Positions 43,074-57,003 of a DNA stretch of 64,000 nucleotides are shown here, in pieces; the stretch's first letter is position 1, and each line of letters begins with the position of its first letter. Both the position numbers and the translations under genes were made by a program. Location of the stretch: positions 39,351 to 103,350 of the forward strand of contig NZ_JAODOR010000006.1 in assembly GCF_025398275.1 (NCBI RefSeq), given 5' to 3'. The stretch is from Microbacterium memoriense. GTDB taxonomy: Bacteria; Actinomycetota; Actinomycetes; Actinomycetales; Microbacteriaceae. The notes below the pieces were generated by a model that was not told where the DNA came from, did not search any database, and saw only the letters and a list, made by a program, of their open reading frames with translations.

Positions 43074-43856
43074 GTGACTGATCTCTCCTCGACCGCCCCG
43101 TCTCCGCCGGCTCTGCAGCTTCGCGGCCTCGTCAAACGGTTCGGCGAGAAGGCGGCCGTCGCCGGAATCGACCTGGATGTGCCGGCCGGCTCCTTCTTCG
43201 GTCTCGTCGGTCCGAACGGGGCCGGAAAGACGACAACGTTGTCGATGGCGACGGGGCTCCTGCGTCCGGATGCCGGCGCGGCGTGGGTGCACGGCGTGGA
43301 TGTGTGGGCTGATCCGGTGCGGGCCAAGTCGATCATCGGCAACCTCGCCGACGGTGTGCGCCTGTTCGACCGTCTCACCGGTGAGCAGCTCATCACCTAC
43401 ACCGCGATGCTGTTCTCGCTGCCGCGAGAGCAGATCGCCGGCCGCGTGGCCGACCTCATCGACATGATGGATCTCCGCGAGGCGGCCGGTACGATCGTCG
43501 CCGACTACTCCGCCGGCATGACGAAAAAGGTCGCGCTGGCGTGTGCCCTCGTGCATGCGCCGCGGCTGCTCGTGCTGGATGAGCCGTTTGAGTCGGTCGA
43601 TCCGGTCTCGGCCGCGAACATCGAAGACGTCTTGCGTGGCTACACCGCATCGGGCGGCAGTGTCATCGTGTCGAGCCACTCGATGGACCTCGTCCAGCGC
43701 ATGTGCGACCACGTCGCGGTGATCGCAGCGGGGCGCGTCTTGGCGGCCGGAACCGTCGACGAGGTGCGCGGCGAGCAGAGCCTGCAAGACCGATTCGTCG
43801 CTCTCGTCGGTGGGCGCCACACGAGCGAGGGGCCGCAGTGGTTGCGACAGTCCTGA
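43074..43856 (+). CDS. ABC exporter-type ATPase
   Basis: 260 residues. Walker A GPNGAGKTTTL, a degenerate signature (DYSAGMTKKVALACAL in place of LSGGQ), Walker B LLVLDEPFESVDP, and switch histidine in IVSSHSMDLVQRM. The YSAGM signature occurs in ABC-2-type exporters. The next gene, overlapping by 19 bases in another frame, encodes its membrane partner. Substrate unknown. Confidence 0.88.
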   Translation: MTDLSSTAPSPPALQLRGLVKRFGEKAAVAGIDLDVPAGSFFGLVGPNGAGKTTTLSMATGLLRPDAGAAWVHGVDVWADPVRAKSIIGNLADGVRLFDRLTGEQLITYTAMLFSLPREQIAGRVADLIDMMDLREAAGTIVADYSAGMTKKVALACALVHAPRLLVLDEPFESVDPVSAANIEDVLRGYTASGGSVIVSSHSMDLVQRMCDHVAVIAAGRVLAAGTVDEVRGEQSLQDRFVALVGGRHTSEGPQWLRQS

Positions 43857-45421
43857 GACTTCGGTATCGGATCCTCGGGAACACCCTCGCGAGCAGGCCG
43901 TGGCAGCTCGTCGGGTTCTGCTTCGGCATCGTCGGCGCGCTGTCGCTCCTTGCCCTCGCCGTCGCGACATTCGTCGGCGTCGCCGTCGCTGACTCTGTCG
44001 ACCTGTCGCGCGTCGTTGTGGTCGTCGGTGGATCCGCTCTGCTGTTGGGCTGGTTGCTCGGGCCGCTTCTGATCGCCGGCACCGAGTCGACGATCGACGC
44101 GGAGCGCCTCGCGCCGTTTCCCTTGACCACCGCGCAGGTGATGCGCGCGCTCGCCGCGACGGGGCTCACCGGAGTGCCCGGGATCGTCACGACTCTCGCG
44201 TCGCTGGCGACCGTGATCGTCTGGATCGCCTGGCCTGCTGCCGCACTCGTGGCCGTTCCGGCTGCCCTCGTCGGGGTCGTCACGTGCGTCGTCGCGACGC
44301 GGCTGATGGTGGCTCTCAGCGCAGGCCTCGGTGGCAGCCGGCGCGGCCGAGAACTCATCGGCACGGTGGTCCTCGCGGTCCTCATCATGACGGGTCCGAT
44401 CTTGACGGGCGTGCTCGCGCTCATCAGCGGCACGAACGATCTGGGGAGCCGGTTCGCGCAGGCCGCCGCCGTGCTCAGCTGGACGCCGCTCGGCGCGGCG
44501 TGGGCGGTTCCGGCCGATATCGCGACGGGTGACGTGCTCACCGCGGCCGCGAAGGCGGTCATCGCGCTCGCGACCCTGGTCGTGGTGTGGCTGCTGTGGG
44601 CGCGTGCGCTCGAACGTTCCACGTCGGCCCCCGGACGCCCCGCGACTCGGGCCGCCAAGCCCGGCGCGCTGGGTCTGTTCGGGTGGATGCCGACCGGCGG
44701 CATCGGCGCGACGTGGGCGCGCTCGTTGACGGCGTGGACTCGTGATCCCCGTTACTTGCGGCAGCTGCTGGTCGTGCCGCTCTTTCCCGTCCTGTTCGCC
44801 TTCACCTCGGGACTCGACGGCGCGATGTTCGTCTCATCGGCGGTCATCGTCGCCTTCGTCATCGCGATCGCCGGGTACGCCGACATCTCGTACGACGGCA
44901 CGGCGTACGCATCGGTATTGGCCACCGGCATCCCCGGCGCAGCGGACCGGCTGGGGCGCGCGCTGGGGTCGGCATCGATCGGGATCCCGCTGACGCTCGT
45001 CACGGCCGTCGTCACGACGACGCTCGCCGGGGCGCTCGAGCATCTGCCGGCCGTCGTGGGCGCGGCGCTCGGGATTCTGCTGACCGGCTACGGTGTGACG
45101 GCGGTCTCGTCCGCGCTCGTGATCGCACCGGTACCGGCGCCGGGCGACAGCCCGTTCAAGAGCGTCCCGGGCCAGACTTTCGTCGGCGGTCTCCTGGTGT
45201 TCCTCGTCTGGGGCGCCTGCATGCTGCTGGCAGCTCCATCGATCGTGCTCGCGATCCTGTCTGCCGCAGTGGGTCAACCGGTCCTCGGGTGGGTGGCGCT
45301 GGCCTCCGGAGTCCTCGTCGGAGGAGGGATGGCTGCCGCCGGCGTTGTGATCGGCGGCCGGACACTCGATCGCACCGGCCCTGATCTGCTGAGGAAGATC
45401 AAGGCGCTTCCGACCAGCTGA
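43838..45421 (+). CDS. ABC exporter, ABC-2-like membrane subunit
   Basis: 527 residues with about 12 hydrophobic segments, for example WQLVGFCFGIVGALSLLALA near the start and several around 45-75, 100-160, 180-260 and 310-500. The polar stretch ERSTSAPGRPATRAAKPG at the middle links two halves. No binding protein or signal peptide. GTG 43838 is inferred because translation is likely coupled to the ATPase gene it overlaps. Function as a transporter pair is inferred from the arrangement; what is moved is unknown. Confidence 0.8.
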   Translation: MVATVLRLRYRILGNTLASRPWQLVGFCFGIVGALSLLALAVATFVGVAVADSVDLSRVVVVVGGSALLLGWLLGPLLIAGTESTIDAERLAPFPLTTAQVMRALAATGLTGVPGIVTTLASLATVIVWIAWPAAALVAVPAALVGVVTCVVATRLMVALSAGLGGSRRGRELIGTVVLAVLIMTGPILTGVLALISGTNDLGSRFAQAAAVLSWTPLGAAWAVPADIATGDVLTAAAKAVIALATLVVVWLLWARALERSTSAPGRPATRAAKPGALGLFGWMPTGGIGATWARSLTAWTRDPRYLRQLLVVPLFPVLFAFTSGLDGAMFVSSAVIVAFVIAIAGYADISYDGTAYASVLATGIPGAADRLGRALGSASIGIPLTLVTAVVTTTLAGALEHLPAVVGAALGILLTGYGVTAVSSALVIAPVPAPGDSPFKSVPGQTFVGGLLVFLVWGACMLLAAPSIVLAILSAAVGQPVLGWVALASGVLVGGGMAAAGVVIGGRTLDRTGPDLLRKIKALPTS

Positions 45422-45436
45422 GCCCGGTCACCCGAT

Positions 45437-45466
45437 TTGCGGAGCCCGAGGTCGCGGCGCTAACCT
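45437..45466 (+). promoter_or_regulatory. Promoter of the arg leader ORF
   Basis: TTGCGG (45437-45442), an 18-base spacer and TAACCT (45461-45466). The -10 ends 6 bases before the ATG of the short ORF at 45473, the same leaderless spacing seen at many genes of this window. Confidence 0.55.
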
Positions 45467-45472
45467 CGCGGA

Positions 45473-45547
45473 ATGTCCTCCGCCGCAGCTTCCGTCTTCT
45501 CGACGGCGCTGCGCGCGCGTCGACGTCTGGCCGGCCGCCGACTCTAG
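45473..45547 (+). CDS. Arginine-rich leader peptide upstream of argC
   Basis: A 24-codon ORF, Met to Leu, ending in TAG. Residues 13-24 read LRARRRLAGRRL: six arginines (codons 14, 16, 17, 18, 22, 23) in the last eleven, encoded by CGC, CGT and CGA. Its ATG stands 6 bases behind a -10 box with a matching -35, so a leaderless transcript would be translated at once. It ends 99 bases before argC. Composition and position fit a leader peptide that senses charged tRNA-Arg, stalling when arginine is short. Downstream, GG-CGACCC (45547-45554, starting at the G of the stop codon) can pair with GGGTCG-AG-CC (45577-45586). The alternative is a chance ORF in GC-rich DNA. Confidence 0.6.
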   Translation: MSSAAASVFSTALRARRRLAGRRL

Positions 45548-45634
45548 GCGACCCTGCGTGCTCCCCGCCGTTTTTCGGGTCGAGCCGCCGGTTCGCCGCT
45601 TCGGGCCCTATCCAGACGACACGTCACCAGACAA

Positions 45635-45640
45635 TAAGGT
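45635..45640 (+). promoter_or_regulatory. Second -10 box directly before argC
   Basis: TAAGGT ends 6 bases before the argC ATG at 45647, so argC may also have its own leaderless start. No -35 is evident. The GG of this hexamer could instead serve as a weak ribosome-binding site. Confidence 0.4.
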
Positions 45641-45646
45641 TGGACA

Positions 45647-46690
45647 ATGACCTATTCGGTCGCCGTTTCCGGCGCTTCCGGCTACGCAGGCGGAGAGATC
45701 CTGCGGCTCCTCGCCGCGCACCCAGACATCGAGATCCGCACTGTCACCGCGCATTCCAACGCGGGTCAGCCGCTGATCGAGCAACAGCCGCACCTGCGGT
45801 CGCTCGCGCATCTCACGCTCCAGGCGACGACTCCGGAAATCCTCGCCGGTCACGACATCGTGTTCCTCGCGCTGCCACACGGGCAATCCGGTCAGTACAC
45901 GGATGCGCTCGGCGATGTGCCGCTCGTCATCGACGCGGGTGCGGATCATCGCCTCACGTCGGTGGATGCGTGGGACGCGTTCTACGGCGGAGATTTCCAC
46001 GAGCCGTGGACGTACGGCGTCCCCGAACTCCTGGTCCAGGGCGCGAAACAGCGCGTGCACCTCGCCGGCGCGACGCGGATCGCGGCGCCGGGCTGCAACG
46101 CATCGACGGTCGCCCTTTCGCTTGCGCCGGGCGTCGCGGCCGGAGTCATCGATCCGAGTGACATCGTGTCGGTGCTCGCCGTCGGGCCCTCGGGGGCAGG
46201 CAAGAGCCTCAAGACGAATCTGCTGGCGAGTGAGATCCTCGGCTCCGCGAACCCCTACGCCGTGGGCGGAACGCACCGGCACATCCCCGAGATCCGGCAG
46301 GCGCTGTCCGCCGCGGGCGGCGACGACATCCGGATCTCGTTCACCCCGGTGCTCGTCCCGATGAGTCGCGGCATCCTTGCGACCTCGACGGCGCCCCTCC
46401 TCGGCGATGTCACGGATGCCGAGATCCGCGCCGCATGGGAAGACGCGTACCGCGACGAGACCTTCGTGCACCTCTTGCCCGCCGGGCACTTCCCCCGGAC
46501 GGCCGACGTCCTCGGTGCCAACACGGCGCTCATGGGGCTCGCGATCGATCGATCCGCGAACCGGGTCGTCGTCGTGACCGCGGTCGACAACCTCGTCAAG
46601 GGCACCGCCGGTGCCGCCATCCAGTCGATGAACATCGCCCTCGGCCTCCCCGAGGACCGGGGCCTGAGCGTGAACGGAGTGGCACCGTGA
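45647..46690 (+). CDS. argC: N-acetyl-gamma-glutamyl-phosphate reductase
   Basis: 347-residue NADPH-dependent reductase, third step of arginine synthesis. [20 protein letters not shown] is the nucleotide-binding opening; C150 in [14 protein letters not shown] is the catalytic thiol; [13 protein letters not shown] and [13 protein letters not shown] follow. First structural gene of argC-J-B-D-F, all overlapping by 4 bases. Confidence 0.96.
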   Translation: MTYSVAVSGASGYAGGEILRLLAAHPDIEIRTVTAHSNAGQPLIEQQPHLRSLAHLTLQATTPEILAGHDIVFLALPHGQSGQYTDALGDVPLVIDAGADHRLTSVDAWDAFYGGDFHEPWTYGVPELLVQGAKQRVHLAGATRIAAPGCNASTVALSLAPGVAAGVIDPSDIVSVLAVGPSGAGKSLKTNLLASEILGSANPYAVGGTHRHIPEIRQALSAAGGDDIRISFTPVLVPMSRGILATSTAPLLGDVTDAEIRAAWEDAYRDETFVHLLPAGHFPRTADVLGANTALMGLAIDRSANRVVVVTAVDNLVKGTAGAAIQSMNIALGLPEDRGLSVNGVAP

Positions 46691-47844
46691 GCGTCACCGC
46701 AGCACGGGGTTTCGAAGCGTCCGGCGTCGCCGTCGGTCTCAAATCGACCGGCAAGCGCGACGTCGCCGTCGTCGTCAACCGAGGGCCGCGCTCCGCCGCT
46801 GCGGCCGTCTTCACGAGCAATCGCGCCAAAGCGAACCCGATCATGTGGTCGCAGCAGGTGATCGCCGACGGCGTCGCCGCAGCTGTCGTCCTCAATTCCG
46901 GCGGGGCCAACTGCTTCACGGGGAGTTTCGGATTCCAGACGACGCACCAGACCGCGGAGCGGGCGGCCCAGTTGCTCGGTGTGAGCGCCGGCGACATCAT
47001 CGTCTGTTCGACGGGGCTCATCGGCACCGGGGATGAGGTCTTCCGCGCGAAGGTGCTCGACGGCGTCGAGCAGGGCATTGCGCAACTCTCTCCGGACGGG
47101 GGTGAGGCGGCGAGCGAAGCGATCATGACGACCGATTCGCGGGCGAAGCGTGCCGTGCGCACCCAGGATGGCTGGACCGTCGGGGGGATGGCCAAGGGCG
47201 CGGGCATGCTGGCCCCGGGCCTCGCGACGATGCTCGTCGTGATCACGACCGACGCCGACCTGACGGCAGCCGAGCTCGATGTGGCGTTGCGCCAGGCCAC
47301 GCGGGTCAGTTTCGACCGGCTCGATTCGGACGGCTGCATGTCGACCAACGATCAGGTGACCCTCCTCGCGAGTGGGGCCTCCGGCGTTCGGCCCGAGCTC
47401 GCCGCGTTCACCGGCGTGGTGACCGAGGTGTGCCTCGATCTCGCCGAGCAGCTCCAGGGAGATGCGGAAGGTGCGAGCCATGACATCGCGATCGAGGTCA
47501 TCGGTGCGGCCTCCGAGAGTGACGCCGTCGAGGTCGGCCGGTCGGTCGCCCGGAACAACCTGTTCAAGGCCGCCATCTTCGGAAACGACCCGAACTGGGG
47601 ACGCGTCCTGGCTGCGATCGGCACGACGGCGGCGGCCTTCGATCCGTACGACGTCGACGTCTCGTTCAACGGTGTGCGCGTGTGCACCGCCGGCGGACCC
47701 GATCGCCCCCGCGAGGATGTCGATCTGACGCCGCGTGCGACCCGCATCCTCATCGACCTCAAGTCGGGAGCGGATGCGGCGACGATCCTCACGAATGACC
47801 TCACCCACGACTACGTCCACGAGAACAGCGCCTACTCCTCATGA
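46687..47844 (+). CDS. argJ: Bifunctional ornithine acetyltransferase / N-acetylglutamate synthase
   Basis: 385-residue ArgJ. It recycles the acetyl group from N-acetylornithine to glutamate and may also use acetyl-CoA. The precursor cleaves itself before T181 in [16 protein letters not shown]; the conserved [22 protein letters not shown] and [17 protein letters not shown] are present. GTG start overlaps the argC stop. A single enzyme at this step means the cyclic acetyl pathway is used. Confidence 0.96.
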   Translation: MSVTAARGFEASGVAVGLKSTGKRDVAVVVNRGPRSAAAAVFTSNRAKANPIMWSQQVIADGVAAAVVLNSGGANCFTGSFGFQTTHQTAERAAQLLGVSAGDIIVCSTGLIGTGDEVFRAKVLDGVEQGIAQLSPDGGEAASEAIMTTDSRAKRAVRTQDGWTVGGMAKGAGMLAPGLATMLVVITTDADLTAAELDVALRQATRVSFDRLDSDGCMSTNDQVTLLASGASGVRPELAAFTGVVTEVCLDLAEQLQGDAEGASHDIAIEVIGAASESDAVEVGRSVARNNLFKAAIFGNDPNWGRVLAAIGTTAAAFDPYDVDVSFNGVRVCTAGGPDRPREDVDLTPRATRILIDLKSGADAATILTNDLTHDYVHENSAYSS

Positions 47845-48736
47845 CCGATCTTCAGCAGACCACTCCGGAAGAGGCAGCGGTCAAAGCCGGTGTGCTCATC
47901 GAGTCACTCCCGTGGCTGCAACGCTTCCGCGACCAGATCGTCGTCATCAAGTACGGCGGCAACGCGATGGTCTCCGAGGAGTTGCAGGATGCGTTCGCCC
48001 AGGACATCGCCTACCTGCGGTTCGTCGGAGTCAAGCCCGTCGTCGTGCACGGTGGGGGGCCGCAGATCTCGCAGATGCTGGATCGGCTCTCGATTCCGAG
48101 CGAGTTCAAGGGCGGATACCGGGTCACGAGCACCGAGGCGATCAGCGTCGTCCGGATGGTGCTGACCGGCCAGATCAACCCGCAGCTCGTCGCGCGCATC
48201 AACGCGTTCGGTCCGTTCGCGACGGGGCTCTCCGGTGAGGATGCCGGCCTGTTCGGCGGACGTCGCCGCGGGGTGACCGTCGACGGTGCCGACCACGACC
48301 TCGGGTATGTCGGCGATGTCGTGGAAGTCGATCCGCAGCCGGTCCTCGATCAGTTGGCCGCCGGTCGCATCCCGGTGGTGTCGTCGATCGCCCCCGACCT
48401 CGACGATCCGGGGCAATCCCTCAACGTCAACGCGGATGCGGCCGCAGCGGCTCTCGCCATCGCGCTGCAGGCGACCAAACTCGTCGTCCTGACCGACGTG
48501 CCCGGCCTGTACGCGGATTGGCCGAACCGTGATTCGCTCGTCTCGCATCTGACCGCGACGCAGTTGCGCGAGATGGTGCCGACGCTCGAGTCGGGCATGA
48601 TCCCGAAGATGCAGGCGTGCCTGGATGCGGTCGACGGTGGCGTCGACACGGCCGCCATCATCGACGGTCGTCAGCCCCACTCGGTGCTGGTGGAGATCTT
48701 CACAGAACACGGAATCGGAACAGAGGTGGTGGCGGG

Positions 48737-48740
<4 letters not shown>
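47841..48740 (+). CDS. argB: Acetylglutamate kinase
   Basis: 299-residue amino acid kinase. [38 protein letters not shown] and [15 protein letters not shown] mark it. The N-terminal extension ([20 protein letters not shown]) is the helix typical of hexameric, arginine-inhibited NAGK, so feedback control by arginine is likely. Overlaps argJ and argD by 4 bases each. Confidence 0.96.
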
Positions 48741-50907
<2,167 letters not shown>

Positions 50908-50914
50908 CGATCGC

Positions 50915-53454
<2,540 letters not shown>

Positions 53455-53470
53455 GCTTATTTTCTCCCTC

Positions 53471-53485
53471 TATCAGTGATAACCT
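53471..53485 (+). promoter_or_regulatory. Palindrome and -10 box of satD
   Basis: TATCAGTGATA (53471-53481) is a perfect inverted repeat with a one-base centre. It runs into the -10 TAACCT (53480-53485), which ends 6 bases before the GTG start. A repressor bound here would cover the promoter. Confidence 0.5.
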
Positions 53486-53491
53486 GCTGGC

Positions 53492-54142
53492 GTGAGCGTC
53501 GCCGTCATCGCCGATATCGTCGGTTCCCGCACCCTGGCGGATCGCGCGGCCGCGCAGAGCGTCATCGATGATGCCGTTCTGAAGGTCGAGCGGGATTTCC
53601 CGTGCGCCGAGCGCCCTCTGCAACCGACCGTCGGCGATGAACTGCAAGGGGTATATCCCACGGTGGCCGCTGCGATGTCGGGACTCCTGCTGCTGCGTCT
53701 CGCGCTCCCGGACGGGATCGAATGCCGATACGGGATCGGTGTGGGCGCAACGAGTGAGGTGCCTTCCCGTGTCGGTGCCCTGGCGGAGGGGCCGGGGTGG
53801 TGGGCCGCTCGGGAAGCCATCGACATGGTGCACGCGCGCCAGTCGCGCGCCGTCCGGGGCGCACGGACCTGGATCGTGGCGGCAGGCGGAGCAGATGATC
53901 ACGGCACTCACCTCGCCAATGCCTATCTGCTCGCGCGTGACCAGCTGGTGAGCGACATGAGCGAGAGGACCCGGCGCCTCACCTACGGCCGACTGCTCGG
54001 TCGCACCCAGGGGGATCTCGCACGCGCCGAGGGGATCACGCAGTCGGCTGTGTCGCAGGCTCTCGCGACCGCCGGCGCCGGCGCTCTCGTCGAGGGCTTC
54101 GCGCAGGTGCGGATTGCGGGAACCTCGGCGGTCGAAACCTGA
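53492..54142 (+). CDS. SatD family protein
   Basis: 216 residues. The SatD pattern is clear: VAVIADIVGSRTLADRAAAQ, LQPTVGDELQGVYPTVAAA and RYGIGVGATSEVP. The C-terminal part (RTQGDLARAEGITQSAVSQAL) looks like a helix-turn-helix. SatD was named in the Streptococcus mutans secretion and acid tolerance locus; its biochemical role is not known. The first half resembles a nucleotidyl-cyclase-like fold (IVGSR, GDE), which is inference only. The stop codon touches the end of a convergent membrane-protein gene. Confidence 0.82.
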   Translation: MSVAVIADIVGSRTLADRAAAQSVIDDAVLKVERDFPCAERPLQPTVGDELQGVYPTVAAAMSGLLLLRLALPDGIECRYGIGVGATSEVPSRVGALAEGPGWWAAREAIDMVHARQSRAVRGARTWIVAAGGADDHGTHLANAYLLARDQLVSDMSERTRRLTYGRLLGRTQGDLARAEGITQSAVSQALATAGAGALVEGFAQVRIAGTSAVET

Positions 54143-54730
54143 TCACCAGATCGCGAGTCGGATCACGCCGGCGACCGCGCACGCCCAGAGGAGGCTCGCG
54201 AGAGTGCCGACGATGAACCTCTCGCGTGCAGCAGGGGTGGCAAGTTCCGTGAAGCGACCGACACCCTTGACGGCGACGAGGACGGCGATCACCGCCGGGA
54301 ATCCGGCGAGAATCCCCAACGCGGCCGAGAGCCGCTCGAGGTAACCGATCGTGAGTCCGCCGCGCAGAATCTCCTCCTGGCGGGGGGCGGAGTTCTCCGA
54401 CATGAGTTCGACGAGAATCCCCCCGCGCGACCCCTCGGCGGTGCGACCGCCATCGGCGACGGCGAGCACCCATCGGGTGAACGGGTCACCGCCGACGGTC
54501 GCGAGCGCGGTCCCGAGGAGCGCGAGGATCGCGCCGAACAACAGCGGCACGTTGTAGGGGAGGACCGTCACCGCGATGAGGCAGAGCACCACCAGGCTGG
54601 CGGCGATCACGAGCGGGACGCCGCGAGGGCGTCGCAGCGATACCGTGACCAGCACGAGTGCGCCGCACAGTGCGAGGAACAGAAGGAGCACGACCAGCGT
54701 CGTGGCGAGGAGATCGGCAGAAGCGGCCAC
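54143..54730 (-). CDS. Membrane protein adjacent to SatD
   Basis: 195 residues with four or five helices: LVVLLLFLALCGALVLVTVS, VPLVIAASLVVLCLIAVTVL, a third near 60-80 (LLFGAILALLGTALATVGG), AALGILAGFPAVIAVLVAVK near 145 and a last one in ERFIVGTLASLLWACAVAG. The central cytoplasmic loop is polar and charged. No known domain. Proteins of this shape are often found beside satD in actinobacteria (from memory). GTG 54730 has CAGACT 6 bases upstream, a poor -10. Confidence 0.65.
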   Translation of the reverse strand: MAASADLLATTLVVLLLFLALCGALVLVTVSLRRPRGVPLVIAASLVVLCLIAVTVLPYNVPLLFGAILALLGTALATVGGDPFTRWVLAVADGGRTAEGSRGGILVELMSENSAPRQEEILRGGLTIGYLERLSAALGILAGFPAVIAVLVAVKGVGRFTELATPAARERFIVGTLASLLWACAVAGVIRLAIW

Positions 54731-54796
54731 GTCGTCAGTCTGACACGGTGCCCCGACCCCGTCCGAGTGCCACACGGTGGGCCTCGAGCCCGCTGA

Positions 54797-54802
54797 TAGC
54801 CT
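54797..54802 (+). promoter_or_regulatory. -10 box of tyrS
   Basis: TAGCCT ends 7 bases before GTG 54810. Confidence 0.5.
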
Positions 54803-54809
54803 GGAGCGC

Positions 54810-56129
54810 GTGTCTGAATCCGCCTTGAGCACCGCTGTGACTGCGCTGCAGCCCGCCAACGACCCGGCATTCGAGAATGTCTGGGACGAGATCGTCTGGC
54901 GCGGCCTCGTGCACGTGTCGACTGACCAAGAGCAGCTGCGCGCACTGCTCGGCGGAAGCCCCATCACGTACTACTGCGGGTTCGACCCGACGGCGCCGAG
55001 TCTGCACCTGGGCAACCTCGTGCAATTGCTGACGATGCGCAGGCTCCAGCTCGCCGGGCACAAGCCGTTGGGCCTCGTCGGAGGGTCGACGGGACTCATC
55101 GGTGACCCGCGCCCCTCCGCCGAGCGCACGCTCAACACCAAGGACACCGTCGCGGAGTGGGTCGGCTACCTCCGCTCGCAGGTCGAACGCTTCCTCAGTT
55201 TCGAGGGCGAAAACACGGCCCGGATGGTCAACAACCTCGACTGGACCGCGCCGCTGAGCGCAATCGACTTCCTCCGCGAGATCGGCAAACACTACCGGGT
55301 CGGCACGATGCTCAAGAAGGATGCCGTCGCCGCGCGCCTGAACTCCGACGCCGGTATCAGCTACACCGAGTTCAGCTACCAGATTCTGCAGGGGATGGAC
55401 TTCCTCGAGCTGTACCGGCAGTACGACTGCGTGCTGCAGACCGGAGGATCCGATCAGTGGGGCAACCTCACCAGCGGTACGGACCTGATCCACCGCGTCG
55501 AGGGGGCGTCGGTCCACGCGATCGGGACGCCGCTGATCACCAACAGCGACGGGACGAAGTTCGGCAAGAGTGAAGGCAACGCGATCTGGCTGGATGCCGC
55601 GATGTGCAGCCCGTACCGCATGTATCAGTTCTGGCTGAACACCGACGATGCCGACGTCATTGCCCGCATGAAGATCTTCACGTTCCTCCCTCGCGCCGAC
55701 GTCGAGGAGTACGAACGCCTCGTCGCCGCAGAGCCGTTCCGCCGTGCTGCGCAGAAGCGGCTCGCGCTCGAGGTGACGACGTTCGTCCACGGCGCGGAAG
55801 CGACCGCCGCGGTCGTCGCGGCATCCGATGCGCTGTTCGGTCAGGGCGAGCTCACGACCCTCGATCCGGAGGTTCTGCGCGCGGCGCTCGCGGAGTTGCC
55901 GAACGCGGAAATCCCCGCCGGAACCGCGGTCGTCCAGGCGCTCGTCGACACGCAGCTCGTCGCGTCGCTCTCGGAGGCGCGCCGGGCGATCGCGCAGGGC
56001 GGCGTGAGCCTCGACGGTGTCAAGGTCGACGATGAGGCGGCGGCCGTTGCGGGTTCGCTGCCGGGCGGGGTGTCCGTGCTGCGGCGCGGCAAGAAGACCC
56101 TCGCGGGCCTCTTCGTCACTGCCGTCTGA
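54810..56129 (+). CDS. tyrS: Tyrosine-tRNA ligase
   Basis: 439-residue class I synthetase. YYCGFDPTAPSLHLGNLVQL holds the HIGH-type motif (HLGN), GGSDQWGNLTSGTDLI binds tyrosine, TKFGKSEGNAIWL is the KMSKS loop, and a C-terminal S4 domain (about 370-435) contains SEARRAIAQGGVSLDGVKV. Complete; about 20 residues longer at the N-terminus than many. The DUF4184 gene starts 10 bases on. Confidence 0.96.
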   Translation: MSESALSTAVTALQPANDPAFENVWDEIVWRGLVHVSTDQEQLRALLGGSPITYYCGFDPTAPSLHLGNLVQLLTMRRLQLAGHKPLGLVGGSTGLIGDPRPSAERTLNTKDTVAEWVGYLRSQVERFLSFEGENTARMVNNLDWTAPLSAIDFLREIGKHYRVGTMLKKDAVAARLNSDAGISYTEFSYQILQGMDFLELYRQYDCVLQTGGSDQWGNLTSGTDLIHRVEGASVHAIGTPLITNSDGTKFGKSEGNAIWLDAAMCSPYRMYQFWLNTDDADVIARMKIFTFLPRADVEEYERLVAAEPFRRAAQKRLALEVTTFVHGAEATAAVVAASDALFGQGELTTLDPEVLRAALAELPNAEIPAGTAVVQALVDTQLVASLSEARRAIAQGGVSLDGVKVDDEAAAVAGSLPGGVSVLRRGKKTLAGLFVTAV

Positions 56130-56139
56130 CCGCTGACGG

Positions 56140-56952
56140 ATGCCGTTCACCCCCGCGCACGCCGTCGTCGCGCTGCCGTTCCTGCGCACTCCGCTGCTTC
56201 CGGCCGCGATGGCGATTGGCGCAATGGCGCCGGACCTTCCGCTGTTCGTGCGGGGGACGGCCATCAGCTACCAGGCGACCCACACCAACGTGGTGCTCTC
56301 GACCATGCTCGCCATGGCTCTCTTGGCACTGTGGTATCTGGTGCTGCGGCCTGCCGTTCGGGAACTGACGCCGAGGCCGATCGCCGCTCGCCTGCCGGGG
56401 GAGTGGGATGCCACCGGATCAGCCGCGTGGTCTGCCGTGCGTGCGTCGCGCCCGGGCGCCGAGCGGCCGATCTGGGGGCGTCCGCTCGTGTGGGTCATCA
56501 GCGTGACTGTGTCGCTCCTGCTGGGAGTGCTTTCGCACATCGCGTGGGATGCGTTCACGCACGAGGGTCGGTGGGGGCTGAGCGTATTCCCCGCGCTCGC
56601 CCAGCAGTGGGGCCCGCTGGCCGGCTACAAGTGGGTGCAGTACGGATCGGGCGTGGGCGGCCTTCTCCTGCTCGCCGTCTTCAGTGGCGTGTGGCTGCGG
56701 CGACGACCGACATCGGACGTCCGCCGCGTGCTTCCCGATGCGGTGCGGGCGCTGTGGTGGATCTCCCTTCCGCTCATCCTGGTCGTCGCGTGGGTGTGGG
56801 GGAGCATCACCTTCGGCGCATTCACATCCGAGTGGACCCCGCAACACCTGGCCTACCGGGTGCTCCCCCCGGCGTGTGCCGTTTGGGCGGTCCTCACGCT
56901 GGCGCTGGCTGTGGGCATCCTGATTGTGCGTCGCACCGCCGTTCGAAAATAG
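56140..56952 (+). CDS. DUF4184 family membrane protein
   Basis: 270 residues. The opening MPFTPAHAVVALPFLRTPLL is the family signature, followed by AIGAMAPDLPLF and HIAWDAFTHEGRWG. The pattern of H, D and H/E resembles the membrane-embedded metal-dependent hydrolases of the YdjM/LexA-regulated type (DUF457). About six helices. Function unknown. It begins 10 bases after the tyrS stop and is probably co-transcribed. Confidence 0.82.
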   Translation: MPFTPAHAVVALPFLRTPLLPAAMAIGAMAPDLPLFVRGTAISYQATHTNVVLSTMLAMALLALWYLVLRPAVRELTPRPIAARLPGEWDATGSAAWSAVRASRPGAERPIWGRPLVWVISVTVSLLLGVLSHIAWDAFTHEGRWGLSVFPALAQQWGPLAGYKWVQYGSGVGGLLLLAVFSGVWLRRRPTSDVRRVLPDAVRALWWISLPLILVVAWVWGSITFGAFTSEWTPQHLAYRVLPPACAVWAVLTLALAVGILIVRRTAVRK

Positions 56953-56972
56953 CGACGGCGCGGATGCCGCGG

Positions 56973-56989
56973 TAATGTGAACGTACACA
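56973..56989 (+). promoter_or_regulatory. Promoter and LacI-type operator of the regulator gene
   Basis: TAATGT (56973-56978) is a -10; overlapping it, TGTGAACGTACACA (56976-56989) is one base away from the perfect palindrome TGTGAACGTTCACA. The regulator probably represses itself here. Confidence 0.65.
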
Positions 56990-57003
56990 TCGAGGTGAGG
57001 CGC

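Noticed and set aside
53466..53485. CTATCAGTGATA is identical to part of the tet operator
   Set aside because: The match covers 12 bases of a simple palindrome and no TetR-family gene is adjacent. Chance similarity is more likely than a TetR site.
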